NCBI GenBank assembly: GCA_965222705.1
Contig: CBDCUO010000016.1
Span: forward strand, 248,001-312,000
DNA: 64,000 nt
From: JAFMDF01 sp965222705
GTDB taxonomy: Bacteria > Bacteroidota > Bacteroidia > Chitinophagales > Saprospiraceae
Direction: 5' to 3'
The position numbers were made by a program, and so were the translations under genes. This document shows, one piece after another, positions 8,348 to 17,030 of this stretch. Each line of letters begins with the position of its first letter. Within the stretch, counting starts at the first letter, position 1. Under the pieces are notes generated by a model. The model had not been told where the DNA came from. It saw only the letters and a list, made by a program, of their open reading frames with translations, and searched no databases.

Positions 8348-9622
8348 ATGGGACAGAAGATCAGAATTAACAACTTAAAAGAAGATTGGCTGACCAATCC
8401 ACGGTGGGAAGGTATCACTCGCCCCTACTCAGCCGAAGAAGTAATCAAACTAAGAGGCTCAGTAGAAATCGAATATTCACTAGCCCGCCAAGGCGCGCAA
8501 AAATTTTGGTATCGCTTGAATACACAAGCATTTACATCGGGATTAGGGGCATTGACGGGTAATCAGGCCATCCAGGAAGTGGCTGCCGGATTGGAAGCCA
8601 TTTATCTAAGCGGCTGGCAAGTAGCTGCAGATGCCAATTTAGCTGGAGAAATGTACCCCGACCAATCCCTCTACCCTGCCAATTCTGTCCCAATGGTCGT
8701 TAAAAGGATTAATAACGCACTGTTGAGGAGGGATCAGATCCAATCCGTTAGTGGCGAGGGCAACATTGACTGGATGGTACCAATCATAGCCGATGCAGAA
8801 GCAGGTTTTGGAGGCAATCTAAATGCTTTTGAATTAACAAAGTCGCTCATCGAAGCAGGGGCAGCAGCCGTACATTTTGAAGACCAATTATCTTCTGCCA
8901 AAAAATGTGGGCATTTGGGCGGGAAGGTTTTAGTGCCTACCCAGGAGGCAATTAACAAATTGGTTGCAGCTCGGTTGGCTGCAGATGTGATGAATGTACC
9001 AACCATTTTAATCGCTCGAACAGATGCAGATGCAGCTAATCTGTTGACTTCTGATATTGACGAAAGAGATCATAAATTCATTAAAGGCACTCGAACTTCA
9101 GAAGGCTTTTTCCACGTTAAGAACGGACTGGAGCAAGGCATTGACAGAGGGCTATCCTACGCTCCTTATGCTGACTTACTCTGGCTAGAAACTTCTCACC
9201 CTGACCTGGAACAGGCAAAGGCATTTGCCCAAGGCATCCATGCTCGATTTCCTGGAAAAATGTTAGCCTATAATTGCTCTCCTTCCTTTAATTGGGCTGC
9301 CAAGTTAAGTCAAAAAGAAATGCTTACCTTTAGAGAAGATTTGGCGGAAATGGGCTATAAGTTCCAATTTATCACCTTAGCTGGTTTCCATGCCTTAAAT
9401 ACGTCCATGTTTGAAATTTCTATGGCTTATAAACAGCGAGGAATGGCAGGTTATTCTGAATTGCAAGAAAGAGAATTTGCACTACAAGCAGCTGGCTTTA
9501 AAGCTGTCAAGCACCAAACCTTTGTCGGAACACAGTATTTCGATATGGTACAAAACACTGTTCAACAGGGTGGAGCTTCTACTGTTGCCATGAAAGGTAG
9601 CACCGAAACTGCTCAGTTTTAA
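8348..9622 (+). CDS. aceA: Isocitrate lyase
   Basis: Cleaves isocitrate to succinate and glyoxylate, the first step of the glyoxylate shunt. The 424 residues match the bacterial ICL1 size. The catalytic-loop signature KKCGHLGGK is present (active Cys), as are the upstream DAEAGFGG metal/substrate segment and the NCSPSFNW motif. It is the second gene of the aceBA pair and is followed by a hairpin at 9666. The succinate it forms can enter the succinate dehydrogenase encoded at the right end of the window. Confidence 0.97.
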   Translation: MGQKIRINNLKEDWLTNPRWEGITRPYSAEEVIKLRGSVEIEYSLARQGAQKFWYRLNTQAFTSGLGALTGNQAIQEVAAGLEAIYLSGWQVAADANLAGEMYPDQSLYPANSVPMVVKRINNALLRRDQIQSVSGEGNIDWMVPIIADAEAGFGGNLNAFELTKSLIEAGAAAVHFEDQLSSAKKCGHLGGKVLVPTQEAINKLVAARLAADVMNVPTILIARTDADAANLLTSDIDERDHKFIKGTRTSEGFFHVKNGLEQGIDRGLSYAPYADLLWLETSHPDLEQAKAFAQGIHARFPGKMLAYNCSPSFNWAAKLSQKEMLTFREDLAEMGYKFQFITLAGFHALNTSMFEISMAYKQRGMAGYSELQEREFALQAAGFKAVKHQTFVGTQYFDMVQNTVQQGGASTVAMKGSTETAQF

Positions 9623-9665
9623 TCTTTCCCAATAAAGTAAAAACTAAAACTACTTTTAAACCCTC

Positions 9666-9694
9666 GGCAGAGCGGACAAACAGTCCGCTTTGCC
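9666..9694 (+). terminator. Strong hairpin after aceA
   Basis: GGCAGAGCGGAC and GTCCGCTTTGCC form a 12-bp stem (one G-U pair) with a 5-nt loop, 43 bp after the aceA stop. There is no long U-run, so it could be a terminator or a 3'-end stabiliser. Confidence 0.55.
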
Positions 9695-9741
9695 CTTGCT
9701 ACCTGCTTTCGGTCTGGTTTTTCTATCACAAAAAATTCTTC

Positions 9742-9749
9742 TACTTTTG
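9742..9749 (+). promoter_or_regulatory. Putative -7 element (TACTTTTG)
   Basis: Matches the Bacteroidota -7 consensus TAnnTTTG. No good -33 TTG is seen at the usual spacing. Transcription would begin only a few bases before the TTG codon at 9761, giving an almost leaderless message. Confidence 0.4.
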
Positions 9750-9760
9750 CAGCTCTTGTT

Positions 9761-10381
9761 TTGAACGAAAACGACCGCTTGGAACTGATCTATTCTTTAG
9801 ACCTAATTGGCACTTTTGTCTTTGCTATTTCTGGTACTTTGGCCGCTACCGGAAAAAAGCTAGACTTATTCGGAGCGGCCGTCTTAGGGTTCATTACAGC
9901 AGTAGGAGGTGGAACAATTCGGGACGTGCTGATCGGTAGCCAACCAGTAGGCTGGATGCAAGACCTTAATTATCTAGCCGTGATTGGAAGTGGCATTTTG
10001 GTTGGGTTTTTCTTTAAGCAATACATTCAAAAGCTGCGAAAAACCCTGTTTCTCTTTGATGCTATCGGGATTGGTTTATTCACCATTCTAGGTTTACAAA
10101 AAACGCTTTCACTTGGGTTATCTCCTGTCATAGGTGTTATAATGGGAACCGTTTCTGCGGTATTTGGAGGCGTGCTAAGAGATGTGTTTTCTAATGAGAT
10201 ACCGCTTATTTTTAGAAGGGAAATTTATGCCACCACCTGTCTTTCTGGTGGAATACTATTTTTACTACTGGAAAAGGGCGGGTTCTGCCATGACTGGAAT
10301 ATGGGATTGACAATTATCTACATAATCGTTTTGCGAATATTTTCAGTAAGAAAAAAATGGGCACTTCCCGTTATAAAATGA
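9761..10381 (+). CDS. TRIC/UPF0126-family membrane protein
   Basis: A 206-residue integral membrane protein of the YicG/UPF0126 family, whose members are homologous to trimeric intracellular cation channels. Two internally repeated halves each carry a GGxxRDV motif: AVGGGTIRDVLIG and FGGVLRDVFSNEIP, as expected. There are about six or seven transmembrane helices. The start is TTG at 9761; no ATG is available before the first repeat, and the preceding LIYSLDLIGTFVFAISGTLAA matches the family N-terminus, so TTG is well supported. Its physiological ion and role are not known from sequence. Confidence 0.85.
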   Translation: MNENDRLELIYSLDLIGTFVFAISGTLAATGKKLDLFGAAVLGFITAVGGGTIRDVLIGSQPVGWMQDLNYLAVIGSGILVGFFFKQYIQKLRKTLFLFDAIGIGLFTILGLQKTLSLGLSPVIGVIMGTVSAVFGGVLRDVFSNEIPLIFRREIYATTCLSGGILFLLLEKGGFCHDWNMGLTIIYIIVLRIFSVRKKWALPVIK

Positions 10382-10540
10382 GAAAAATCTATGCAAAAAA
10401 GTTACTTTAGCCTTTGATTTCCAGTCATAAATACTACATTTTCATCAATAATCTATTCATTTTAATAAAATTTACTATTTTCGGCATTGCAAAAGTTCGA
10501 TAATGAGCAATTTTATTAACTGCAAACACAACCAACCACT

Positions 10541-13321
10541 ATGAGAGTAAGAGTCTTTCGCCGTGAAGGTAACAATCAGTATTACTTCCAGTTTTTGCGA
10601 GATGATGGACAAGTCATCCTTAATAGTGAGGGATATACCGCTGAAGCTGCCCGAGACAACGGCGTTCAATCTGTAATCAATAATGCTAATAATGCTGCCA
10701 ATTATGAACGCCGAACCACCGCTGATGGCAGGCATCAATTTATTTTAAAAGCGGCTAATGGGCAGGAAATAGGAAGGAGTGTTACCTTCCGAAACGAAGA
10801 TAGCCGAGAAGCAGCTATCACTTTATTACAAAACGAAGGGGCTTCAGTTCAAGATGGGGCCGCCAGGGCTGCCGGAGAAGAAAAACCTTATGAGGCATCC
10901 GGCAATGAAGATAACTACAAACCCCTAGCATTTTACGAAGCTAGGATTACCGGCGTTGATGACGGCTTCGATTCCTTTTCCGAAGGAGAGCAGCACTATT
11001 TTACTTATAATTTGGGTGGAAATGTTTATCTTATCAGCGAAGGTTATACCTCAATTGCAGCCAGAGATAATGGAATAACTTCTGTCATTGCTAACATGGC
11101 CCAAGAAGACCGCTATCAAAGAGAGGTCCATCCCAATGGAAAACACTACTTTAACCTGAGAGCTGGTAATAATAAGGAAATTGCAACCAGCCGATGGTTT
11201 GATAGTGAAGGGGAAATGTCCAGCATAATCGCTAGAATAATCGCCGGAGTCGGTTTGGGCGGACAAAAGGTAGAAGAAGGAACAGAGCTCGAAGCGGCTA
11301 ACCGCACAGCAAAAATTGTCATTGCTGCCCCTCCCCCACCTAAAGAAGAAGAACCGAAAAAGAAACGAAAAAGGCGAACAGGACCCAAAAAACCCAAGGC
11401 GGAAAAAGTCTATGTTGCCAACGGTAACTATCTTTTTAATGATATTACCTGGGATATTTTTAGAAGTGGAAACGGCCGATATTATTTTACTTTTAAAAAT
11501 AAAGAAGGGAAGACCTTGTTTCTCAATAGTGATGTTAGAGGTTTTGAAACGCAGGAAGAAGCGCAGGCAGTTATTGACCAAATCATGCTATATGCGCCCT
11601 ATGAAGCGAATTTTGATGGAAAAATGGCCAGAAATGGCAAATATTATTTCTATATCAAAGGAGAGGATGGTAAAAACATTGGAAAAAGCTTCTTCTACGA
11701 CTCAGAAGCAAATATGCAAGAATCGGTTGGCTTGTTATTGGGTTCCGAAGTAGAGCGTGCTGCCGCTGCCGCGAGAAGAGCCGTTATTGACGACTATATG
11801 CCTTGTGCCGCTTATGCAGGGGCCGATGGTTTTTACAAATTTCAGCAAGCAGAAAGTGGAGAATACTACTTTGCATATAACCATGATGGAAAGACCTATT
11901 TGAGAAGTGAAGGTTATACCACCGAATCCGCTAGAGATAACGGCATTGAATCCGTTATTAAAAACGCTCCTCTAGATGAACGATGGAGAACCCTTAAAGA
12001 TGAAAATGATGGAAGGTGGTATTATGCCCTTCGGGCAGGCAATAATCAAGAAATTGCTCGGAGTTGTGGCTACAATTCTGAAGCAGCTATGACTACTGCT
12101 TGGGGATGGCTAAGAGGGGAAGAATCTACTATTGGAAAAGGAGCCAAATTGATAGATGGTGTATGGTACTCTGGTTATTGGCTTAGAAAAAAACGAGAAG
12201 AAGAGGCAGCCGCAAAAAAACAAGCAGCAGCCTTAGCTGCCGCGGCTGCCAGCAAAGAAATAGATAATTATTTAAATTGCTCCGAATATTTGGCTAATGA
12301 AAATGGCTTCCACCGTTTCTATAATGAGGAGGATGGTGAGTATTACTTTAGTTATATCCATGATGGAAAAGTTTACCTTAGAAGTGAAGGTTATACCACT
12401 GTAAAAGCCAGGGATAATGGCATTGAATCCGTTATTAAAAACTCCCCTATAGAAAAAAGATGGAAAACCTTCAAAGATGAGGATGATGGAAGATGGTATT
12501 ATGCCCTTCGGGCAGGTAATAATCAAGAAATTGCTCGGAGTTGCGGTTACAATTCTGAAGGTGCAATGCTAGCGGGATGGGGATGGTTCAAGAAACGAGA
12601 AGAACACGAAGCGGCTGCCGCCGCGGCAGCACTTGCCCTTAAAAAAGAAGAGGCAGCCGCAGTAGTCGCCCCAGTAGTTATTAAAGAAGAACCAGAGGTG
12701 GTCACCGTTGTCAAAAAAGAAGACGATGATAGCATTTGGAAATGGTTGCTGCCCTTACTGGCATTGCTTGCTTTGGGACTTCTGTTTATGTGGTTGCGAA
12801 GCTGTGGAAGTGAAAATGCTGCTCCACCACCGCCTCCACCACCTAAAGCGGCGGCTGTACCTCCAATCGTGCCACCTGCAAGACCAGCTTGCAACTGTGG
12901 AGCAAATGATTATTATGTCATGGATCTATCTTCTGATAGAACACCCATAGAATTGACCCGATTGGGTACAAATCCCGAATTTGGCAACTCTCATGGCTTT
13001 AGTGGATATAAATTTCTAGGCAAATTGCGCAATCGTTATGCCACAGATAATACGCACAAAAAATTCCTGGATGACCTGTTCGTTGCAATGGGTTATACCA
13101 ACGGATTTGCGGATGCAAAAGCTACTATGTTCAGTGAAGTAACCATCCCTAACGGCAAAACCGGAAATATGGGGTACGGTGCGCATCACGGGACTAGCTA
13201 TATGACTCTGAATGCTGCTTCTCCCGAGGATTTGCAAGCCTATAAAATCGAAGCGGCTAATGGTTGTGATGTACACTTTATGAAGACTTGTGGCAATCAC
13301 TTTTTCTTCTGTCCGAATTAA
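10541..13321 (+). CDS. Large DUF1508/YegP-repeat membrane protein with unknown C-terminal domain
   Basis: 926 residues. Five two-part DUF1508 (YegP) units are visible at about residues 1-105, 130-230, 290-400, 415-530 and 575-690, each built around YYFxxxxxxGxxxLxSEGYTxxxARDNGIxSVIxN. The last two units are almost identical in DNA (477-bp period). Ala/Lys/Glu-rich linkers separate them; one contains a basic KKKRKRR patch. A single transmembrane helix (WLLPLLALLALGLLFMWL, about 730-750) is followed by a proline-rich linker and a roughly 130-residue C-terminal domain of no family I recognise, with several Cys and His residues. The likely topology is repeats in the cytoplasm and the C-terminus outside. 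The function of YegP repeats is unknown. Confidence 0.85.
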   Translation: MRVRVFRREGNNQYYFQFLRDDGQVILNSEGYTAEAARDNGVQSVINNANNAANYERRTTADGRHQFILKAANGQEIGRSVTFRNEDSREAAITLLQNEGASVQDGAARAAGEEKPYEASGNEDNYKPLAFYEARITGVDDGFDSFSEGEQHYFTYNLGGNVYLISEGYTSIAARDNGITSVIANMAQEDRYQREVHPNGKHYFNLRAGNNKEIATSRWFDSEGEMSSIIARIIAGVGLGGQKVEEGTELEAANRTAKIVIAAPPPPKEEEPKKKRKRRTGPKKPKAEKVYVANGNYLFNDITWDIFRSGNGRYYFTFKNKEGKTLFLNSDVRGFETQEEAQAVIDQIMLYAPYEANFDGKMARNGKYYFYIKGEDGKNIGKSFFYDSEANMQESVGLLLGSEVERAAAAARRAVIDDYMPCAAYAGADGFYKFQQAESGEYYFAYNHDGKTYLRSEGYTTESARDNGIESVIKNAPLDERWRTLKDENDGRWYYALRAGNNQEIARSCGYNSEAAMTTAWGWLRGEESTIGKGAKLIDGVWYSGYWLRKKREEEAAAKKQAAALAAAAASKEIDNYLNCSEYLANENGFHRFYNEEDGEYYFSYIHDGKVYLRSEGYTTVKARDNGIESVIKNSPIEKRWKTFKDEDDGRWYYALRAGNNQEIARSCGYNSEGAMLAGWGWFKKREEHEAAAAAAALALKKEEAAAVVAPVVIKEEPEVVTVVKKEDDDSIWKWLLPLLALLALGLLFMWLRSCGSENAAPPPPPPPKAAAVPPIVPPARPACNCGANDYYVMDLSSDRTPIELTRLGTNPEFGNSHGFSGYKFLGKLRNRYATDNTHKKFLDDLFVAMGYTNGFADAKATMFSEVTIPNGKTGNMGYGAHHGTSYMTLNAASPEDLQAYKIEAANGCDVHFMKTCGNHFFFCPN
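11861..12090 (+). repeat. Intragenic direct repeat, copy 1
   Basis: Encodes most of DUF1508 unit four. The DNA is nearly identical to 12338-12567, offset by 477 bp (159 codons), including a long shared run around TATGCCCTTCGGGCAGG. This points to a recent in-frame tandem duplication. Confidence 0.85.
12338..12567 (+). repeat. Intragenic direct repeat, copy 2
   Basis: Second copy of the unit starting at 11861. Differences are mostly single-base substitutions and length is conserved, consistent with duplication of one repeat unit within the gene. Confidence 0.85.
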
Positions 13322-13348
13322 AATACTTTCTTTGAAGGTTCAAAAAAT

Positions 13349-13380
13349 AAAAGCCCTTTGTCAAATGACAAGGGGCTTTT
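13349..13380. terminator. Bidirectional rho-independent terminator
   Basis: The arms AAAAGCCCTTTGTCA and TGACAAGGGGCTTTT are complementary apart from one G-U pair, with A-runs on one side and T-runs on the other. It lies between the convergent DUF1508 gene and the TlpA-like gene and can serve both. Confidence 0.85.
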
Positions 13381-13400
13381 CATTATACTTAATCAGGTGT

Positions 13401-13937
13401 TTATTTTAGTCTTTTTTCCAAAAAAATATCCAATTCTTCCACTGACTGATTGACCCCTATAATGACCCCTTTTTCATTCAATAAAAATTTGGAAGGCACT
13501 TGTTTTACACCAAACTCTTCAGCAAGTGGGGAGTTAATGAATTTAAAACTGGTCGTTATGTCCGCTAGATGGTATTTCCAAGGCATACCGATGCGCTCGA
13601 CTGCTCGCTTCCAACGGCTTTCGTTTCTTTCAATAGCGATGCTTAGGATCGCCAACCCATTCGCCTCTTTAAATTGAGCGGACTGATATTTTTGATATAG
13701 CCCCTTAATAGCGGGCATTTCCTTTAGACAAGGGCCGCACCAACTTCCCCAAAAATCTACCAATACGTATTTCCCTTTTAAATCAACAAGATCAAAGGGT
13801 TCTCCATTAAGTAAAGTGCCAGTGACCGCAGGTGCATTCTCGCCACGGATCACATTGGGCTTCATATAAAAATATCGGGCTACAAAATATAGAGAAAAAA
13901 CTAGGATAAGAAAAAGGAATAATTTACCGAATTTCAT
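13401..13937 (-). CDS. TlpA-like membrane-anchored thioredoxin
   Basis: A 178-residue thiol-disulfide oxidoreductase of the TlpA/ResA class. An N-terminal helix (LFLFLILVFSLYFVARYFY) anchors it in the membrane with the thioredoxin domain on the periplasmic side. The active site is WGSWCGPC, and a later cis-proline-type segment reads VKQVPSKFLL. Such proteins reduce cytochrome c apoproteins or other exported thiols; the partner cannot be told here. It is transcribed away from the PqiA-like gene region and ends at a shared terminator. Confidence 0.9.
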   Translation of the reverse strand: MKFGKLFLFLILVFSLYFVARYFYMKPNVIRGENAPAVTGTLLNGEPFDLVDLKGKYVLVDFWGSWCGPCLKEMPAIKGLYQKYQSAQFKEANGLAILSIAIERNESRWKRAVERIGMPWKYHLADITTSFKFINSPLAEEFGVKQVPSKFLLNEKGVIIGVNQSVEELDIFLEKRLK

Positions 13938-14022
13938 AAAATGATAATTACAGATTGAAAAGTTGCATAAACCAGTGTCCGATTAGAGCTTGTTTGGAAG
14001 TATTCATTTAGGTTGCTATTCT

Positions 14023-14514
14023 TTAGGCATCGCTGGTAGTCATTATCTGAGAAGCCAGTATAGAAATCAAGCAATATGCCAAAAAATAGTAAAAGCCTTC
14101 GTGCAAATTAGCCTCAATAGAATCTTCTGATTTGGTAGCCAGGTAAGCCAAAAAGACACCGACCACAAATACATCCGCCATTGACCACTTGCTAATAATG
14201 GACACAAATCTGTGCAAAATACTTCGCTGCCCAATTTTTTTTATAAACAAAACCAGTAATAGAATGACCGCCTTTAATATGGGAACAATCACACTAAAAA
14301 AAAGGATTAAAAAAGCAACGAGTTTATTATTATTTTCATAAAGGGTTCGCACAGTATTTAAAATACTTTGAATGGTTTCATGGACGATCAATTCTCCAAC
14401 CAAAGGTAAGGTGGTCCCAATTTTAATACTCAAAATGGGTCTGACTAAGCCCGGATACAAGCAAATCAGCGAGATTATAATCAATATCAGTGCAATAATA
14501 TTTCTAGTTTTCAT
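14023..14514 (-). CDS. PqiA-family (paraquat-inducible protein A-like) membrane protein
   Basis: 163 residues with about four transmembrane helices. The family hallmark KWSMADVFVVGVFLAYLA is present, preceded by VPILKAVILLLVLF. PqiA/YebS proteins belong to the MCE-linked lipid-transport machinery of Gram-negative envelopes. This copy is a single short domain, and no MCE-domain partner lies nearby, so the role is open. The start is ATG at 14514, directly before the first helix. Confidence 0.8.
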   Translation of the reverse strand: MKTRNIIALILIIISLICLYPGLVRPILSIKIGTTLPLVGELIVHETIQSILNTVRTLYENNNKLVAFLILFFSVIVPILKAVILLLVLFIKKIGQRSILHRFVSIISKWSMADVFVVGVFLAYLATKSEDSIEANLHEGFYYFLAYCLISILASQIMTTSDA

Positions 14515-14703
14515 AGATAAGGACCGTGCAGTTTTTCAAAAAGGCGAAGGTAAGGAAAGATTATTGTAATTATTAAAAGGTAGGATTCTTAATTCGCTAT
14601 TATTTTGAAAAATAGCCTTCTTCCAAAATAGCCTAATGAAAATTATCGTGCACACTCCTAGAATTCTTTCTTAAAAAAAATTCTATTTTGAATACAAATC
14701 AGC

Positions 14704-14711
14704 TACTTTTG
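14704..14711 (+). promoter_or_regulatory. Putative -7 element (TACTTTTG) of the cyclase gene
   Basis: Matches TAnnTTTG 16 bp before the ATG at 14727. The -33 element is not clear. Confidence 0.4.
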
Positions 14712-14726
14712 AAATAAAAGTTGAAA

Positions 14727-15494
14727 ATGCCTCGCATTATTGATCTTTCCAAGCCCATCCAGTATAACTCAGATGACCCTTGGTTTATGAAGGTAAAAAT
14801 TAAACATAAACCACATCGAAAAGCCAAATGGCTTATTCGATTTCTGGGCTTACCTGCCAGGTTATTTCCCAAAAACTTTGTTGGCTGGGCGGATGATACT
14901 ATCCAGAAAATGGGGGTTCATGCCACCACTCATATTGACGCACCTTGGCATTATTCGCCTACTGTAAACGGAGAAAAAGCTAAGACCGTTGACGAAATTC
15001 CATTAGATTGGTGCTATGGAGACGGAATCGTGGTTAATATGTCGCATAAAACAGATTTTGACCCCATTACCGTGGAAGACATACAGCAAGATTTAAGCAA
15101 AAACAAACTCGCTTTAAAGGCTGGAAATATCGTCCTAATCCGAACAGATCGGGACAAATTAATGGGTACTAAGGTGTTTCCCGATCGAGGAACAGGGATG
15201 AGTGCAGCCGCTACCCATTGGTTGATTGATCAGGGCATCAAAGTAATGGGCATTGACCAATGGGGTTGGGATTTACCACTACGTTATCAAATCAAGCAAG
15301 CAAAAAAACAAAATGACAATTCTATTTTTTGGGCTGCACATTTAGTCGGGCAAAAAAAAGAATACTGTCATATAGAACAATTGACCAATTTGGGAGCTTT
15401 GCCGCCCTCTGGTTTTAAGGTGGCTGTATTCCCCTTAAAAATTGTCGGTGGTTCGGCAGCGCCGGCCAGAGTAGTTGCTATTTTTGAAGAATAA
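14727..15494 (+). CDS. Cyclase-family metal-dependent hydrolase (kynurenine formamidase-like)
   Basis: 255 residues of the PF04199 cyclase family, which includes KynB formamidases and related amide or lactone hydrolases. The metal-binding motif HATTHIDAPWH (HxxxHxDxPxH) is intact, and further conserved blocks are LSKPIQYN at the start and GTGMSAAATHWLIDQGIKV. I chose ATG 14727; a TTG six bases upstream would add two residues. No other tryptophan-degradation genes are nearby, so the substrate is not assigned. A cytochrome P450 is convergent on the other strand. Confidence 0.85.
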   Translation: MPRIIDLSKPIQYNSDDPWFMKVKIKHKPHRKAKWLIRFLGLPARLFPKNFVGWADDTIQKMGVHATTHIDAPWHYSPTVNGEKAKTVDEIPLDWCYGDGIVVNMSHKTDFDPITVEDIQQDLSKNKLALKAGNIVLIRTDRDKLMGTKVFPDRGTGMSAAATHWLIDQGIKVMGIDQWGWDLPLRYQIKQAKKQNDNSIFWAAHLVGQKKEYCHIEQLTNLGALPPSGFKVAVFPLKIVGGSAAPARVVAIFEE

Positions 15495-15534
15495 AAACAA
15501 GGACTCCCCCCAAAAATGTAATCGGGAGGTTTGG

Positions 15535-16875
15535 CTATTTTACTTTCATTTTCATCCCGTATTTAGGTCTTAAAGTTACTAGTGGTTCTAATTCGATCTG
15601 TTGGCTTTCAACTAGCTCAAAATCAAAATTTTGGATAAGCACAGGCAGTAGCAATTGCATTTCCATCATGGCAAAATGATTGCCAATGCACATTCTAGGA
15701 CCAGCTCCAAAGGGCATGTAATGCGCATTAGGGCGGGCTTTTACCTTTTCTGGTGCAAACCGTTCAGGGTCGAAAGCCTCGGGGTTTTCCCATAAACCAG
15801 GATTGCGATGCAATAGATAAATCAAAGCAGCAATGGGAGTGTCTTTGGCAATTACCTGCCCTTCCCATTCGTCTGATTGAACGGCGTACCTGCCTACTGC
15901 CCAAACGGGCGGAAACAATCGCATTCCCTCTTCTATTACTTGTCGAGTATAAATAAGATTTTTTAAATCGTGAAAAGTAGGCAAGCCCCCTCTCAATACT
16001 TTTTTTGCTTCTGATCTGATTTTCTCTACAATTTCAGGGTGTTGGCTAAGCAAATAAAGCGTCCAGGTTAAACCATTGGATGAGGTTTCATGTCCAGCAG
16101 AAAAAATTGTCACCAGCTCGTCCCTCAACAAATCTCTGGGCATTGGTTCGCCCGTATCTTCATATCGGGCATCCAGTAGCATTTGCAAAAAATCATGGCG
16201 CAAACTTTTATCCTTCTTCCGTTCTTGAATCAAATCATAAATCAACTCGTCCATTACCGCCAAATGCTTATTAAACTTTCGGTGTTTTCCGTTGATATGG
16301 GTAAATGGAATAGAAAAAGGGTTTAAAAATCGCCCTGAAACATATTGTTGAGAATAAGAAATACAATCGTAAATTTCCTTTAAGTCGCCCTCCAAGTCTT
16401 TACTAAACAACGCTTTCATAGCAATTTTAGCCGTCACTGCCATCATCTCCCTGGAAATGTCTAGCTCCTGTCCTCGTTTGGTATCTAATTCTTCTAAATG
16501 ACGTTGGGTAACAATCGCCATAGCGTCAAACAATTTTATCAGGCTTTTTTTATAAAAAGCAGGCTGAGCAATTTTGCGTTGTTTTCGCCAGAGCGGGTTT
16601 TTACTCGTTACTAAGCCCCTGCCCAATAGTAGGGCTAGTTGTTCATAGCCTTTATCTTTTGGATAATTCTTATTATTGGTTTGCAAGACATGTTTGATTA
16701 AATTAGGGTTGCCCGTTACCAACAGCTTTCCCAAAGGAAACTGGGCATAAAAAGTATCCCCAAACTCAGCCATTTTCTCCACATAAAAATGGATAGGGTT
16801 TTTTAAAATTTCAAAGGTGCTTTTCCAGAACCAATGGCCACGATAGGTTGGAATATTATCGAAATATTTTGTCAT
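15535..16875 (-). CDS. Cytochrome P450
   Basis: 446 residues. All P450 landmarks are present: I-helix AGHETSSNGLTW (oxygen activation), ExxR in EGMRLFPP, the PERF region (DPERFAPEK) and the heme-thiolate loop FGAGPRMCIGNHFA. The sequence resembles bacterial CYP4/CYP102-like monooxygenases that hydroxylate fatty acids or terpenoids. ATG 16875 is preferred; an in-frame start at 17010 would add 45 residues unlike any P450. No ferredoxin or reductase gene is adjacent, so the redox partner must come from elsewhere. Confidence 0.93.
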   Translation of the reverse strand: MTKYFDNIPTYRGHWFWKSTFEILKNPIHFYVEKMAEFGDTFYAQFPLGKLLVTGNPNLIKHVLQTNNKNYPKDKGYEQLALLLGRGLVTSKNPLWRKQRKIAQPAFYKKSLIKLFDAMAIVTQRHLEELDTKRGQELDISREMMAVTAKIAMKALFSKDLEGDLKEIYDCISYSQQYVSGRFLNPFSIPFTHINGKHRKFNKHLAVMDELIYDLIQERKKDKSLRHDFLQMLLDARYEDTGEPMPRDLLRDELVTIFSAGHETSSNGLTWTLYLLSQHPEIVEKIRSEAKKVLRGGLPTFHDLKNLIYTRQVIEEGMRLFPPVWAVGRYAVQSDEWEGQVIAKDTPIAALIYLLHRNPGLWENPEAFDPERFAPEKVKARPNAHYMPFGAGPRMCIGNHFAMMEMQLLLPVLIQNFDFELVESQQIELEPLVTLRPKYGMKMKVK

Positions 16876-17030
16876 TATTCTATAGGGTTTAAAAGAAGAC
16901 CAATCCAAAGTGGTTAGAAAAACTTTTTGTATAATTACATTTTTCTTTTTAAAATTAAAAGTAATTTCTAAGCATTTATTGCAAGAGGAGATTAACAAAT
17001 CATTCTTCAATTAACTTGCTGTTCGTACTC

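Noticed and set aside
12547..12894. Gly/Ala-rich minus-strand frame inside the DUF1508 gene
   Set aside because: Lies antisense to the transmembrane and proline-rich part; composition is a by-product of the real gene.
15535..17010. Longer reading of the P450 gene starting at 17010
   Set aside because: The extra 45 residues are unlike any P450 and end 21 bp from the divergent kinase start; ATG 16875 begins the family N-terminus.
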